Shown here piece after piece: positions 10,484 through 22,560 of a stretch of DNA of 64,000 nucleotides. The DNA comes from Pagrus major (Eukaryota; Chordata; Actinopteri; Spariformes; Sparidae). Numbering within the stretch: the first letter of the stretch is position 1; each line of letters starts with the position of its first letter. The position numbers were made by a program, and so were the translations under genes. The notes beneath the pieces are model-generated. The model saw nothing but the letters and a program-made list of their open reading frames with translations. It did not search any database and was not told where the DNA came from. Location of the stretch: positions 25,852,671 through 25,916,670 of the forward strand of contig NC_133227.1 of the NCBI RefSeq assembly GCF_040436345.1. Reading direction: 5' to 3'.

Positions 10484-12098
10484 GCTGGCACTAAGTGAGG
10501 CATGCTGTCTGCCTGTGAGTTCAGATCCTCCCCCTGCCTTCCCCCCACCTCCTCACTCCCCTTGCCAACCTCTCCACACACAGCTCTGCCACCTTGTGAG
10601 TAAGAGGGACAGAGAGGGGAGGAAATAAACGGCATCAGAGGAAAAGTAATATATATATAAATAGAGAGAATGAGTCAGAAACAAAAGTGTAAAAGTGCAG
10701 TGGAAGATGGAGACAAAGTGACAGAGGAAGAGAGAAACCTGTCAGCGTGCTCGGCTTGATTGGAGGGGATGAGGGATTTAGAGTTTTCGGGGATTTGGAT
10801 GCAGATTCGGATGCTTCCCTCACAGATATCTCAATCATGCCGCCGCTGACAGATTTCAACCCGATGCCTCTATTTAGAAAATAAACCGACCCAGAAAAAT
10901 GTGATGTGAAGATTTGATTTTCGATTGTTCTCGACACACACTCGCAATGCACGGAAGATGTAGCTTTTTTTTTTTTGCCTGGCACGCCTCTAGAGACGTG
11001 TGACTTTGGATCGGCATCTAAATTTATACAGTGGGAACTCTGTTATAGCGGTATGCCAATTAAGGTCGAGCTTGTGAGGATGCTAGTGATAACAATAAGG
11101 AAGACGGCTTCTTTAAACCTCCGATGTGTTAATACAAAAGCTCTGCCCTCGGGGGCTCACCCTGAAATCCTGTGACAGAAGAGAAACACATCTTAATCAA
11201 TCCAACTTCTTCCATTACAGAAGTACATTGTTTCTTTATGTGTTTGACTGTTAAAAACAGTATTTGCAGTATAAATACGTGTCATTCACTAACTATTGTT
11301 AGCTCTAATAGAATTCACTTGTAGTATAATAGTTACTGAATGTAATTAGCAGTGTGTTGTGAGGAAACAATAGTATTCAGTTCTGTACATATGAAGTGAG
11401 CAATCCATGCTGCGTTATGTTTACATGTTTTCATTTGACACACCTTGGCCCCCGTCTACGCAGATTAAGTCTCACAGAGCAGCGCTGAAACAATTATCTA
11501 TTTGCTTAATAAGTCGATCGACAGCAAATTAAACAACAAAAATATCAGTCTGTTTTGATTAGCAAGCGAAAACTAAATGTCAAACAGCTGCCGTTTCCTG
11601 CTTCTCAAATTAAAAAAAAGGTCAAAGATGTCACTGTGGCGTACAGCAACACACGCGCTCCGTTCCAGCAGATTGAAGTAGTTCACCTAAAGCTGTTTTC
11701 CAAGTGCAAGAAAATGCAATTGGTAAGGCCGTTACCAGCTGCAGTGGGGATCCCTAAACTTCTTTTTGGTGACCTTGCTATTTTGTCTCCTCTTAAAGTG
11801 GAAGGTAATCAGTGAAGAAGTGATTAACACGAGTGCTGTCAGACAATCAGTCAGGTCTTGTTAATCAACCTGGCCTGTCTTCATGCTCGTACCTCTGCTT
11901 AAAGAGCCAGCCTCCCTCCAAAATATGACATCGTACCCCTTTGTGAATATTGGTAGGCTGCAGACATAACTTGGTGTTTATCATACTACAAGGAGTAGAC
12001 CCGCCCTACTCCGCCTCTGACTGGTTGTCTTCACTGGTTTCATTCTCTCACACAGTAGCTCTGGTAATGTTTTTTGTGGTGTTTGAGCTGTTGAAACC
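10481..12098. other. Gene-free stretch with a family C repeat fragment
   Basis: No exon recognised. The piece at 11484-11570 (GCTGAAACAATTATCTATTTG, AATAAGTCGATCGACAG, AAATATCAGTCTG) looks like the end of a CTGCAACTAACGATTATTTTC-type repeat that recurs at 41353, 42465, 48500 and 62970. The plus-strand frame 11555-11815 has no recognisable content. Confidence 0.4.
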
Positions 12099-12472
12099 AG
12101 GGGTAGACTGATTATTGGGGCCGATATTAACTACTGATTTACTAAACTGATTCAAAAATGTGCTACTTTGGCTTTGATGCAGCATCCTCTCGCACAACAT
12201 CCCGAACACGACACTATCTGATTGGTAACACGTCACATTTTACAGCCTATAAACACTGAATAATCTGAATCTGCAAAGTAATTAGAAACTAAAAGTATCA
12301 AACAAATGTAATGGAGGCAAAGTATGAAGTAGTAGAAATTGAAGTACTCAAGTAAAGAAGCTGAAAATTGTAATTAAGAACAGTATTTGATTAAATTGAG
12401 TTTTCAGTCTCCTTGATTTCTAATAATCAGTATCGTTATCAGTCCTGAAACGTCCATATCAGTCGACCTCTA
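12099..12472. repeat. Old repeat element with diverged terminal inverted repeats
   Basis: The left end AGGGGTAGACTGAT and the reverse complement of the right end, CTAGAGGTCGACTGAT, match at most positions. Both are followed inward by sequence of the GGGGCCGATATT / CAGTATCG type. The interior (12280-12390) has the AAGTACTCAAGTAAAG…AAAATTGTAATTAAG…CAGTATTTGA pattern seen in many fish repeats. It looks like a non-autonomous DNA transposon. I could not identify a clear target-site duplication. Confidence 0.55.
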
Positions 12473-13865
12473 GCAGTAACACGCCGACCTTCTTCGGCCT
12501 CTCTCACGGTCTTCTGATGCTCCTGTCGTGGTAACTCATCATCCGGAGCTCCGCGCTGTATCAAGAGTGTCTTGAGGCTCGTTAGGTGGCAAACATGCCG
12601 GCTGTCTGCAGGGCGGTGTGCCACCGGCCGCCCTGCCGCTGCTCCACCACCCGGAGCAGCTGTCTGGGGAATGTAAAGATTATGTTTATGGTTTGGAGAG
12701 ATGGATGCATTTACATGATTTCAACCTCAGTGTAGAAGGTGTCTCACATCACTGGGAGCTTCTTGGTTTCCATTGGAGCCAAACATTTAAAGTCGCCAAG
12801 TGTCATGGCTGGTCAACTTAAAGGGACATGAAGTAATTAATGACTCTGTATGACCACTAGTTAACTATTAATTCTTGTCATTGTGTTTTGAGTGGCATTA
12901 AAAAAGCGGACGTACTCCCCCTTTAACAGGAACACAGCGTCGTTGCCACATTTTGGTAAATGATTTGCACTAAAATCCGTGCTTGAGAAGATAATACATA
13001 CCTGCGCTGACACATTTACATCCATCTCTGTCTCTGTTGGTGTGTTTTACAATATTTACAACTTCATCTCTGGCGTGTGGTGAATTGTTTCTTCCCCGTC
13101 GTCTGCGCCTTTTGATAACTAAATTGCTTTCTCCGAGTTTCTCGCAGCATTAGCTTGTCTTGACGACGACAGTGGTGACATACATCACTCAGTAAAAACG
13201 TGTTAAAGGCCCAAAGAAGCCATCAGAGGGGGGAGGGGGGGGGGGGGGAATCAGATAACAGGCAGAGAACTGCATTCATCATTTTCACCCCTCAGACGAG
13301 GCAGATGACACCTGTATTTATTCTTTGTGTGAGATGTTTTCTTTTTTTAAAGAATGGTTTTCTATCCATATGGGTTTGAAGATATCAAAGAAGAAGACAT
13401 TTAGACAGACGAGGAAAATGAGCTTGTGTCACGCTGTGAGATAAAAATCTTTCCTTCAAGCTTAGAGAAACGACATTCCTGACCTTTAAACAAAGTCCCA
13501 GAGACCTTTAACTGAGCCTTTTCATAATTAACAGGGAATTTATTTTTTGATTAAAAGGACACCATATTTGGTAAAAGGACATGTCGAGTCATATTTTATA
13601 GCAATCATGCGTTTTCAGAAACTATTGAGCCTTTTCAAATGACGGTGTATGTTTGTGAGCAGTTTGTAACAGGCTGAGTGAGTGAAAGTGAGAAGAGAAA
13701 GTCTTTTCATGGGATTTGTCACAAAATATAGAATTACACGATAGAATGACCATAATCACTGCTAACACCCCATTCAATAGACTGATAACTGTCACATCGG
13801 GTGGTGTCCCTCTACTGATTCATCTTTCATATAACAGTAATGTAATATTCTCGCTCCAGGTTATT
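12473..13865. other. Gene-free stretch with a GC-rich hairpin and a G-tract
   Basis: Near 12609-12636, GCAGGGCGG and CCGCCCTGC form a 9-bp stem in a short GC-rich patch. There is a G-rich run at 13227-13248. No exon or RNA gene was recognised. The open frames at 12439-12624 and 12618-12821 have no supporting features. Confidence 0.4.
13227..13248. repeat. Poly-G tract
   Basis: Twenty-one of 22 bases are G (one A). On this strand it is a G-quadruplex-capable homopolymer, and such tracts are often misassembled or unstable. Confidence 0.9.
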
Positions 13866-14043
13866 TTCAACCCCGCCAGAATAAATGTACATTCCTGCAA
13901 ACAACAGATATGCTGCAACATTTCATTAGGTTTAATTTTCTGTTTTATGTCGTAACAAAGCAGCTTCTGGTTTGGTGAGGTTTCACAGACACACACATAC
14001 TCTGTCACACACACAGTGTGGACAGAAGTTTGCGGACACGTTC

Positions 14044-14057
14044 AGGTCACGTGACCT
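14044..14057. promoter_or_regulatory. Perfect palindrome AGGTCACGTGACCT (E-box type)
   Basis: A 14-base perfect palindrome. Its core GTCACGTGAC matches the E-box recognised by bHLH-ZIP factors (USF/MITF/TFEB type), and the whole is also two inverted AGGTCA nuclear-receptor half-sites spaced by two. No gene start is known nearby, so function is unproven. Confidence 0.4.
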
Positions 14058-14183
14058 CAGACGTACCCTCGTCTTCTCAAACGGCTCCGACACTTTCAGG
14101 AAGAACCTGAGATGTTCTCATTGGAAAGATTGGAAACGCATCATCAGCAGGAAGTGATGTCAGCACGGTGACATCCAACAAAC

Positions 14184-14202
14184 TGATGTCACAGTGACAT
14201 CA
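14184..14202. repeat. Palindrome TGATGTCAC-A-GTGACATCA
   Basis: Perfect 9-bp arms around a central A. Together with GATGTCA…TGACATC at about 14156-14175 and TGATGACTCA just downstream, it forms a cluster of TGA(C/T)-type half-sites. Confidence 0.7.
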
Positions 14203-14430
14203 CTGATGACTCAGACATGTGTGTGTACTTAAGAAAAGATCATGATTTGACTTTTTTTTTTGGGTTGACACAAACACTGTCCCGACTACTCGTCTTGAAT
14301 ATTCAAATTTCTTTTTGTCACCACAAACACAGCTGGAAAATTTTTGAGGTCTGAGCGGTGTCATACTACTAAGTCCACCACCATCACCTCCACTTCCTGA
14401 TAAAGTCAGGTCATAAACATTAAAGCCTAT

Positions 14431-17400
14431 AACACTCACAAATGTAAATGTATATGTCGCTTGCTGAAACATTAACTGCCGACATTTTATTCTGCCAACT
14501 GGGCTGTATTGATAGACACTGTCCATCCTACTATTCCAGTTTACTCGATAGTTGCATCAAAGAGTAAATAGTTCAATAAAAAGCTAAATATTTCTATTTT
14601 TATGTCACGAAAATCCTGCAAGTCCCAGAAAAACTTGTTATCCTGACAAGCTTCTCATTTTATAGAAACATTTTTCTTTTTAAATAAAACACTATCGCCT
14701 GTTGTGATTATCACCCTACTGAGGTGTTCTTAGTCAGCCACTGTCTTCAGTCTCACCTAGAAATAATACATTCAGTGTTCAATTACTTTGCTTTCGCTTC
14801 AAATGAACATATCGGCGGCTTAAATGGTGAGAATGATTTTTCAGGGTTTTTCTTTATTTTTTAACAGACAGTTCTCTGAGTTTTTTATTCCATCCGCCTG
14901 CTAATTGCACAGTGCTTTCCTCTAATGTCTGTAATTTTGGTTCAAAGCAGATTCTGCTGTTGAGCTCCATGTGAATTGTTCTGGGCGAAAGGTCACGTAA
15001 TTGCCTGCTGTGTTAAATGTACATTCAAATGAATTCATCATTTTGCCTTGGCACATGAATTACAGTGAAAAGATCCTAATGGTGAACACTTTGGCAGAGA
15101 GTCAATAGGCTAATCAATGAAAGTGATGTATTAACAGATGTGTGGGACAAGCTGTGGCACAAAAGGTGACCGGTGATTTATGAAAAAGGTCCATTAAGAC
15201 CCACAAAATGTTTATCTGTGTTGTGCTTCGTTCTTTCCACATTAATATATGATGGATATGAAACATGCGTTGTAAGGACATTAAGGAATATGGCCCCCAG
15301 TTATGAGAGCAGGTAACATTTTCTTCTATACGTGTTTCAATTTTGGTCAGTTTTGCTCCATTAGAATCTGATTTCATACAGTTGTTGCTCCATAATGGAG
15401 GCTCTAACACCGACAGCCCTGCAGTGCAGGACTCACTGTCTTCTCCAACGGTCTGAAAGAGATCATGTCTCAGGAAAGCAAACGATGGCTGAACGCTTCC
15501 TGTGTCCAGCTGCTCTGTTGTCAAACAGGACGAGGAGACTTGCAAAGTTTCCATGTCCATTCACATTTGTTTGTCTTTCTTTGACCAAAAGACAAAAAAC
15601 GCGAAGACGCACAGCAAAATTATTTAAAACTGAAAGCAGTGCCGTCTTAACAAAGCTGGAAACAGGAAAGAATTTAAAAAAAAGGCCTAAATCAGTACAT
15701 TTGTACCAGTGAATGTCTTCTGTTGCTGTAGTGTGCCTTTCACATTATAAGAATAGCATGGAGCTAGCTAAGAGTGTTCTGAACTCCAGGTAAACTTTGC
15801 AGAGACACATTTGGTGGTGTTTGGATGCTCTCGGTAAACACCTCCGAGGATCAGTCGGTTTCCTCGGATCATGTGGCCACTGGTTGTTTTGGCTCCTCTT
15901 GTTATGTGCTGTCAAACATTTGCAGAATTCTGGGCTTTCACCACTCACTCCTGTGTGTACGTCTGTGTCAACACCGTAGTGTGTTTGAGTGTCGCACGTG
16001 GTTGCGTACGTGGCCGCGTGTATCTGGTTTTGTGTGCGTGAGTCGGGGGGGTAATTGTATTTGGAGGAGAGGTGTGTGTGTCACTGTGAAAGGATGCGCA
16101 GCTGTGCTCCTGTTCACAGACGACTGCCTGTTCGTATTTGTGCTCTGTCATTGCTGATGAGTTATTGACTGCTGTATTCAGACCCGTATAAGCTGACACA
16201 TCCTCTCTGTGGAAAGCTTCCAGGATCATAAGCTCTTGTAATTACAAGGCAGGCTGGACAACATGGATTGTCTTTGCTCTAATTAAATTACAGAGGTCAA
16301 ATCTGAAGAAAAGCCGCCGTAAACACGGCAGACGCTCCTTTGTAGTCCGCTCAATGCGTTTTGATCGGAGCGCTCCTGTTCTGTGGAGGCGCTTTGTCTC
16401 TTTCCTCTGTCTCATCAAGCATTTTTGACTGCCTGCCTAATCGATAAACCGATAAGAGCAATGTGGGTTGTTTTTTTTCTTCTCGTAGGTTTTCCCCTGT
16501 TCTCTCTGGGCTTGGAGAGAGCTGACAGATAGGCTCATTGTTCAAAACCAACAAGGATAGTTAAATAAATATTAGGCTATCATACAGACACTATTTTCTT
16601 TCGTTGCTGCTGTAACTTGGGCCATCCTGCGAGGGTGATGAGGCTCCTTTCCCCAAATACCTGCACCGAGGCAGCCCATGTTTCCCAGATGTTTGAATTT
16701 TTTTGTGCCGCTGATGTCCATCACCTCCGGGCGTGGAACGTTAAGCGAAGAAGAAAACTTGGAGAGACACAAAACCAACTGTATGTGTTCAGGGTTAATA
16801 ATGTGGACAGTCAGGGTGATTCCTCCTCTAAGCTCTTAAAGCACGCTGCCACAGCCGTCTTCCTCAGGCCTGTCTGGTCACCTCAGCTGGAGACAGATTC
16901 AATCTGTCCATGTGCTGTCCTGGCACACCGACACTCTTGGCTCGCTATTTATCTTGTCAGCACACATTCTTCACCTCACTCCCATCTCTGGCCGGGCCTG
17001 GTAAGTGAGCCTCCACCAGTGCACCTTCTGTCAATGTCACACTTTGTTGTTGCCACGATTGTCGTTGCTTCAAGGGTGTGACACCCCACTGTTAGGCTTA
17101 CGGTATTGGTGGTAGGCTCAGACTTGCTCTCCTTACCTGCTTTCTTTTGTTCCACACAGGGGTTTCTAAGTCCGCTTATTTTTATAAGTGACCATGGGTT
17201 TGTTTTTCTGTAAAATCACTTACAAATGTTGGTGGTGGCAAGTTGTGCTTCTTTGGACTGGTCTCTCAGGTGTAGTTGCTTCTTTTTGTCTACCACCCCG
17301 TTCCCTCTGCCCCTTTCTTCCCCCTATACACAACACAAACACAGGTGACATTTTAAAGAAATTAATGGAGATTTTTAGCTACTGAGCCAACAACACCAAA

Positions 17401-19720
17401 ATATGGGAAAATCTATAATAGTGGGAGAAAGAGACTATTAAAGGACAAGATTCGAGTTCAAGTGGGGGACAATTCAAGAGCACTCTACATATACTGTAAG
17501 TTTAGTGTGAAGTACATGCACACCATGCAGATCTTCAACATGCCGTTTTTCACGGGTGATAAAGCAGGTTTTCTAGAGTTAAAAAGAAAAATATGAAATT
17601 TCAAGGTCTGGTATTTTTCTTATGAAAGGTTTCTTATGAAAAGCAAAATGCATTCATACATACGCTGTGTACACAGTATAAATTGGACTCTCTCACACTA
17701 AGTAAAGTCGCCTATTTGGTGTTTTTTTGTGTTTTTTTTCAGCCAGGTTTCTTCTTTTAGACCTGGTTGCTTGTTTCTCACGGCAGATCTGGCAACACTA
17801 CGTCAGGCATTCATTAAAACATTACTGGAGGTGAGTGGATTTCTAGTTCAAAGCTGGTGAAAGAAATTGTTAAATGAAAACAAGGAAACGTACAGCACAA
17901 TAAAACAAATAAACCACAACCGTCAAGACATAAAGAAAATGCATAACACAGCTAAAAAGGAATGTAACATGAAAAATACATTCATTATAGATACACTCAG
18001 CTCACGCAAAAAACACAGAATTAGGTCTTCATATCTTCCTTGTACAGGCGCTTGTATTCTGCACATACTGAATATTAAAGTCTGACTGATCAGAGACCTC
18101 TAAATTAATTTAGACAATAATTAATGAATGAGTTTGTCGCAGACATGACGAGCCGTCCCTCAACTGAGGAAAACCTGCCTTCAAAAAGCAAACATGAATG
18201 CAAAGCTTCACGTATTCCTTTTTAAAGTGGAACAACTGTCTGCAGGCTAATATCTAACTGTTAACAAACATGTTAATGTGCCAACACGCAGAGTCCCTCT
18301 TCAACAACCTGTCAAGCAAACAGACACGCGACTAACAGGTTGTCAGTGGCAATGAATTGACGAGATCAGCGTTGGATGGATTATATTAGCTATGATAGCT
18401 AACGTACGCTGGACACACCCAACCCTGTGCGAGGAGAAAATGTATTATTGTATGTCCTGCCCATCTCCCATTGATAATAAGAAGACACTTAGCAACTTAG
18501 GATGCACTTTCTGCACCCGTCGGTTAGATTTTGCATTTTTACAAACACCCAGAAAAAGCCTGATGCGCGACTCCGTTTTACACGAGGTGATGATATGATT
18601 CTCTCTAAGGCACTTTAAAGTCTTTAAATATCTACCAGAGGTGACTGTCGGACAGGTGAGTGGCAGATGACGTGACTTCCAATCAAGTAATGTCAGTATG
18701 TTAACCATAACACCAGCACTCAGCTCTATAATTAGCAGGGGGGCGGCCTGAGAAAGTAATTACCTTCTCCACGTGTCTAACATTCATGTATGTCTGTTTG
18801 CCCTCATATGTGCTCGGCTGTTCGAGAGTGTTAGATTCACCTAATTAAATAAACGTGAACCATCTCTGCCCTTGTGAGACAGATTTTTGAAACCAATATC
18901 TAGCTGTCACACCTTAATTATAAACGGCTTCAAATCAAGTGCAATTAGTGTCCTCAGTTTCTGAAAATATACCCTTTAAGCCTCACAGAACGACCCAGCC
19001 AGAACTAAAAGTCCTACTTTTTTCACTTTCTTTTCCTAGCTGTCGTGTAAGAAGACTCAGGGGTGTAATTGCGGCAGGATTCACTTTGAAGATTACACCT
19101 GCTTATGCTGAGTTGTCTGAAGAGAAACATGTGGATGAGATGATCTTGACGGGGGGAGACGCGCCGCAGCTTTTCCTCGGCTGCTACACAGCTATCAACC
19201 AACAACTCAGAGTCTGCCGGGGAGATGGAGCAAGATTTTTTTCCCCCTTTTGGCAGCTTTGAGTGCTTTTGTTGGAGAGCTTCTGACAAATTTCAAAAGT
19301 ACTTAACTACCACTTTATCCTCGCTTTTTAGACATGGTTGTTCCAGCTGCTGAGGAGACGTTCTGTCTAGAGACGACATCGTCATCAATTATCTACGGGG
19401 TTTTTTCAGTGTAATTCTTTGAGAACTCCTCATATCCTTAAAAGATGAAAAGAACTGCAGAGAAGTCTCAGGGTATGTGACGCTTTATTTTCTCCTTCCA
19501 CTTTACTAGAGGTAGAAATCTTATCTGAAATGTACTGTATCCTGCAGCCTGTCCCTTTGAGCATCTTGGTACTTGATTGTAGAGAAGAAATCCGGCTGTT
19601 TGAAAATATGGAACACTATATTAAATTAACTTATTCAGTACTTTGCTTCTCATTCAGTTTTTAACATAGTTCATTGAAATGGACTTAATGTTCCATGCAA
19701 CTTCATCACATAAGATGAGG
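14431..19720. other. Gene-free stretch, nothing recognised
   Basis: About 5.3 kb with no supportable exon, RNA gene or clear repeat. The longest frames (15114-15560 minus, 148 aa; 16617-17081 plus, 154 aa) have no domain, no recognised similarity and no flanking splice or start context that I can defend. Some subregions (near 15000-15075, 16228-16310 and 18835-18965) are rich in ATTA/TAAT homeodomain-like motifs, as conserved non-coding elements often are, but this is only a suggestion. Confidence 0.4.
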
Positions 19721-19724
19721 GATG

Positions 19725-20260
19725 TTCCTTAAAGGGGTATTCTAGTGTTTTTAAAACCCAAGTCCTATATTTACATGTTTTTGTGTAAATGATACATACA
19801 CTCCAAGTTTGGGAATTGGTCCAGCAGATCGCCTCAGCTGGGATCCGCAACACGGCTATAATGGTCGCAATGTAATCCTTTGGGGCAACTACGCAATCAG
19901 TAACTTCCACCAAAAGTGGTTGTTTAAGCTGCTCACGGGCTCAGGTTGTTACTCTAAGTGTCTGACAATAAAACAGAGAAGATCGTTTTTGTAACCAGAA
20001 ACACGAGTCACACTCAAAGAGAAGTCCCGCTCTGAAATCTCGTGAGGTGAGTTGTTACAGTTGCTTCACCAGGTTTGTCAAAATCAGTTAAATAGCCAGC
20101 CGTGACTCTGGAAATACATTCGAGAGACTTCGCTGGCTGTCGACTGAGCTGGCTAACTTCCGGTTAAGCGCCCAGCTAAGTCGAATGGGAATTAAACAAT
20201 TAAATCATGTGGCTCTTCCAGACTTTCCAGATGTTATGGGACCGAATGGCTGAAATTGTG
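19725..20260. repeat. Probable old dispersed repeat
   Basis: TTAAAGGGGTATTCTAGTG followed by AAACCCAAGTCCTATATTTA and later GGGCTCAGGTTGTTACT is typical of interspersed repeats in fish intergenic DNA. No second copy was found in this window, so the limits and class are uncertain. Confidence 0.35.
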
Positions 20261-21635
20261 ATGGTGAAATGAGTCATTTTGCAGGGATCGTGACAGTCAA
20301 AAAAATGTATTCACCTTTAACAGCTGCTTCTTTCACAGTAGCAGCTCATGGGGAAGTCTTTCTAGGCCCCAGTGCATCCTGTGACCTTGTAATTACACAG
20401 TTTGGCCACTATGAAAGTTTGCTTCAAAGCCTGGAGCTCTTCCTGGGAACTCAACAACTCACCTCTTGCAAGATTTCAGAGCGAGACTTATCCTTTGGCC
20501 CTCTGGACCAATTCCAAAACTTTTGGTAAGTATGAACCATTTACACACTAAAGTCATGTCATCATAGGGCAGAGGTTTTAAAATACAGGAATTCTGCTTT
20601 CAGTGACTTTTCACGCATGTGCCTGCCCAACATCTAACACAAAAATTCTTTCATTTCCCTCACTGACAACACGCACACATGACCGGAAAAGCTGAAAGCA
20701 GGTCAAGATTTTCATTTTTGTGCAGACCTTCTGAGCCTTACCCGCTCACCCAGCTCAAGCGAACTCTTTGGGGATATCTAAGTGCTACACCTCAGCGGGC
20801 CCCAAAATGCAATTCTTTCCACAAAATCCATTAAAGGACATTGCTCTCCTCTGCCTCTCTCCTCAGCCGTCCACTTTTTTTTGCTGCTGTGCCTCTTTCC
20901 TCTGTCACAACTGGTGAGATTAGATTTCAAAATGCATTTTATGATTTCTTCAACTCTGAACTGAACTGGTGCCCGGTGGATGTTTGCCACGTCATGGAGA
21001 AATCGATGTGCCCTGACAACTTGTGTGCCTCTGATCACTTCTGACATGTGTAACTTATTTCTACTGGCCCTTTATTCTGTTTTCTTAAACTGTGTATCAC
21101 ACCTGTATAGTTCTTGTTCGTTATCACTCTGTATTTGCTTCTTCTTCACCTACCTCAGATCTATTTTTATCTCAAATTGTATCACTGCTTTTGTCACTTC
21201 ATTACCTGCTAACACTTAACCGATTCAGTTTTGGAGGTGGTGCAGACGCGTCACCAAGCAGCCATAAATAGTGCCATCACAGAGGTCCAATAAAGAGCTG
21301 ATGGAGTTTGATCTTTTAGAGACCATCCTTCACAGAATAGAGTCTACATGCCATGTTAGCGGCTTTGCGAGACTGCACATCAGTGCTTCGAGCTCTGGGC
21401 ATCACCAGAGTCATTAGGATTCATCCTCTGGGGACCATAAATGTCTGTTCATAATATTTTAGCAATCCTTTATTCACGTAGAAGTTATTGCCTAAACCGA
21501 CTGATTTATTAGCTCAGTAAACAGTTTCCTAATGAGTTTATGGTCTCAGTCCTAGTTGTAATTCGTCTTCAATACAGCATGATGTTCATTTACTAAATTG
21601 TGGTCCTATTTTGAGGAAACTAGATGATAAAGCAG
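20261..21635. other. Gene-free stretch, nothing recognised
   Basis: Overlapping short frames on both strands (20269-20529, 20778-21047, 20980-21219) show no family features. No RNA gene was recognised. Confidence 0.35.
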
Positions 21636-22560
21636 GGTATGTTTTAGGGTGTAGCTAACTTGTAATTGACAAGTCGCTACCACGGCATCTCCTTGGGTTC
21701 TCATGGTGTGTGCCATTATGTCAGAAGTTGGAAGTTTGAGCTGGGAATGACATCATACCTATACATATTTCTAGCCAGGTTAGAGATCGTTAGTACAATA
21801 CCAGTTGATTAACAACGCATTACAAGCAACATGTCAACAGATAGAAGTTGGACAGGACTGATTTAATGACACACACATGAGACAGAAGTGCTAATAAACA
21901 GGTTTTTCTAGAGCTTTCACAGCGGTGATTCCTGAAGCAGCCATCTTGGATTTTTAATTTTTGGGGTTTGTGAGGTGCGTCGTCTTTCAGTGGAGGTTCC
22001 AGTCGAAAGTGCGGAATGGGAACTCGTCAGTTCCAGGCAGGACGTCCTCCGCTACTCCAACCTCTCGTCCAAATACGGTCACTTCTGGCTCCAGGAAACC
22101 AAGATGGCGATGAACGTAATGCTGAACTCGAGGCTCCAACATGGTAGTCCACAAACCGATGGGTGGCTTCACAGTGGGTTTACATTTGGCTTAAACCACT
22201 TGAAATGCAATTGTGATGGAAATTCTGTAGAGCTGCTGGACCTGTCATTATGAAGAAGATGCCAGGAGACCCAAGAATAATGGCGACCAGTACAGTGTGA
22301 CAACCACTACCATTCTGCAGAGCTTCCTGAATAGTAGTGGATATGTATAATAGTAGAATCAAACAGGAATCACATCATGTCAATGAAATGCTCGCAAACA
22401 GCGGATTAGCTAAGGAAGGACGAATAAACACTTTTGATGTTTCTACCATTAGCTTCTGTAAGAGAACACAACAAACACAAGCCATAACCAGTGGTGGCTA
22501 CTGCACAACCAGCTGCTCGCCACTGCATTACCAAGCTTTTAGCGCCACCTTTATAATGAG
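21636..22560. repeat. Probable old dispersed repeat region
   Basis: Phrases such as GGGAATGACATCATACC, GCAGCCATCTTGGATTTTT, GAACTCGTCAGTTCCAGGC and CCAAGATGGCGATGAACG are typical of high-copy fish repeats. No second copy lies in this window. The frames at 21975-22253 and 22337-22732 fall inside it and are probably repeat-derived. Confidence 0.35.

Larger units (their letters stand above)
13866..14430 (+). repeat. Dispersed repeat family A, copy 4, interrupted
   Basis: The left part (13866-13960: CGCCAGAATAAATGTACATT, CAGATATGCTGCAACATTTC, TTTATGTCGTAACAAAGCAG) and right part (14304-14430: GTCACCACAAACACAGCTGG, GAGGTCTGAGCGGTGTCA, ACCACCATCACCTCCACTTCC, AAGTCAGGTCATAAACAT) are the two halves of family A. 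About 320 bases of unrelated, palindrome-rich sequence separate them, which looks like an insertion into an older copy. Confidence 0.6.

Noticed and set aside
10252..10635. Overlapping His/Thr and Cys/Val open frames
   Set aside because: Translations of the long CA microsatellite in several frames.
15114..15560. 148-residue minus-strand open frame
   Set aside because: No recognised motif, and an overlapping opposite-strand frame of similar quality exists.
16617..17081. 154-residue plus-strand open frame
   Set aside because: No recognisable family, repeats or targeting signals. This length can occur by chance in several kb of mixed-composition DNA.
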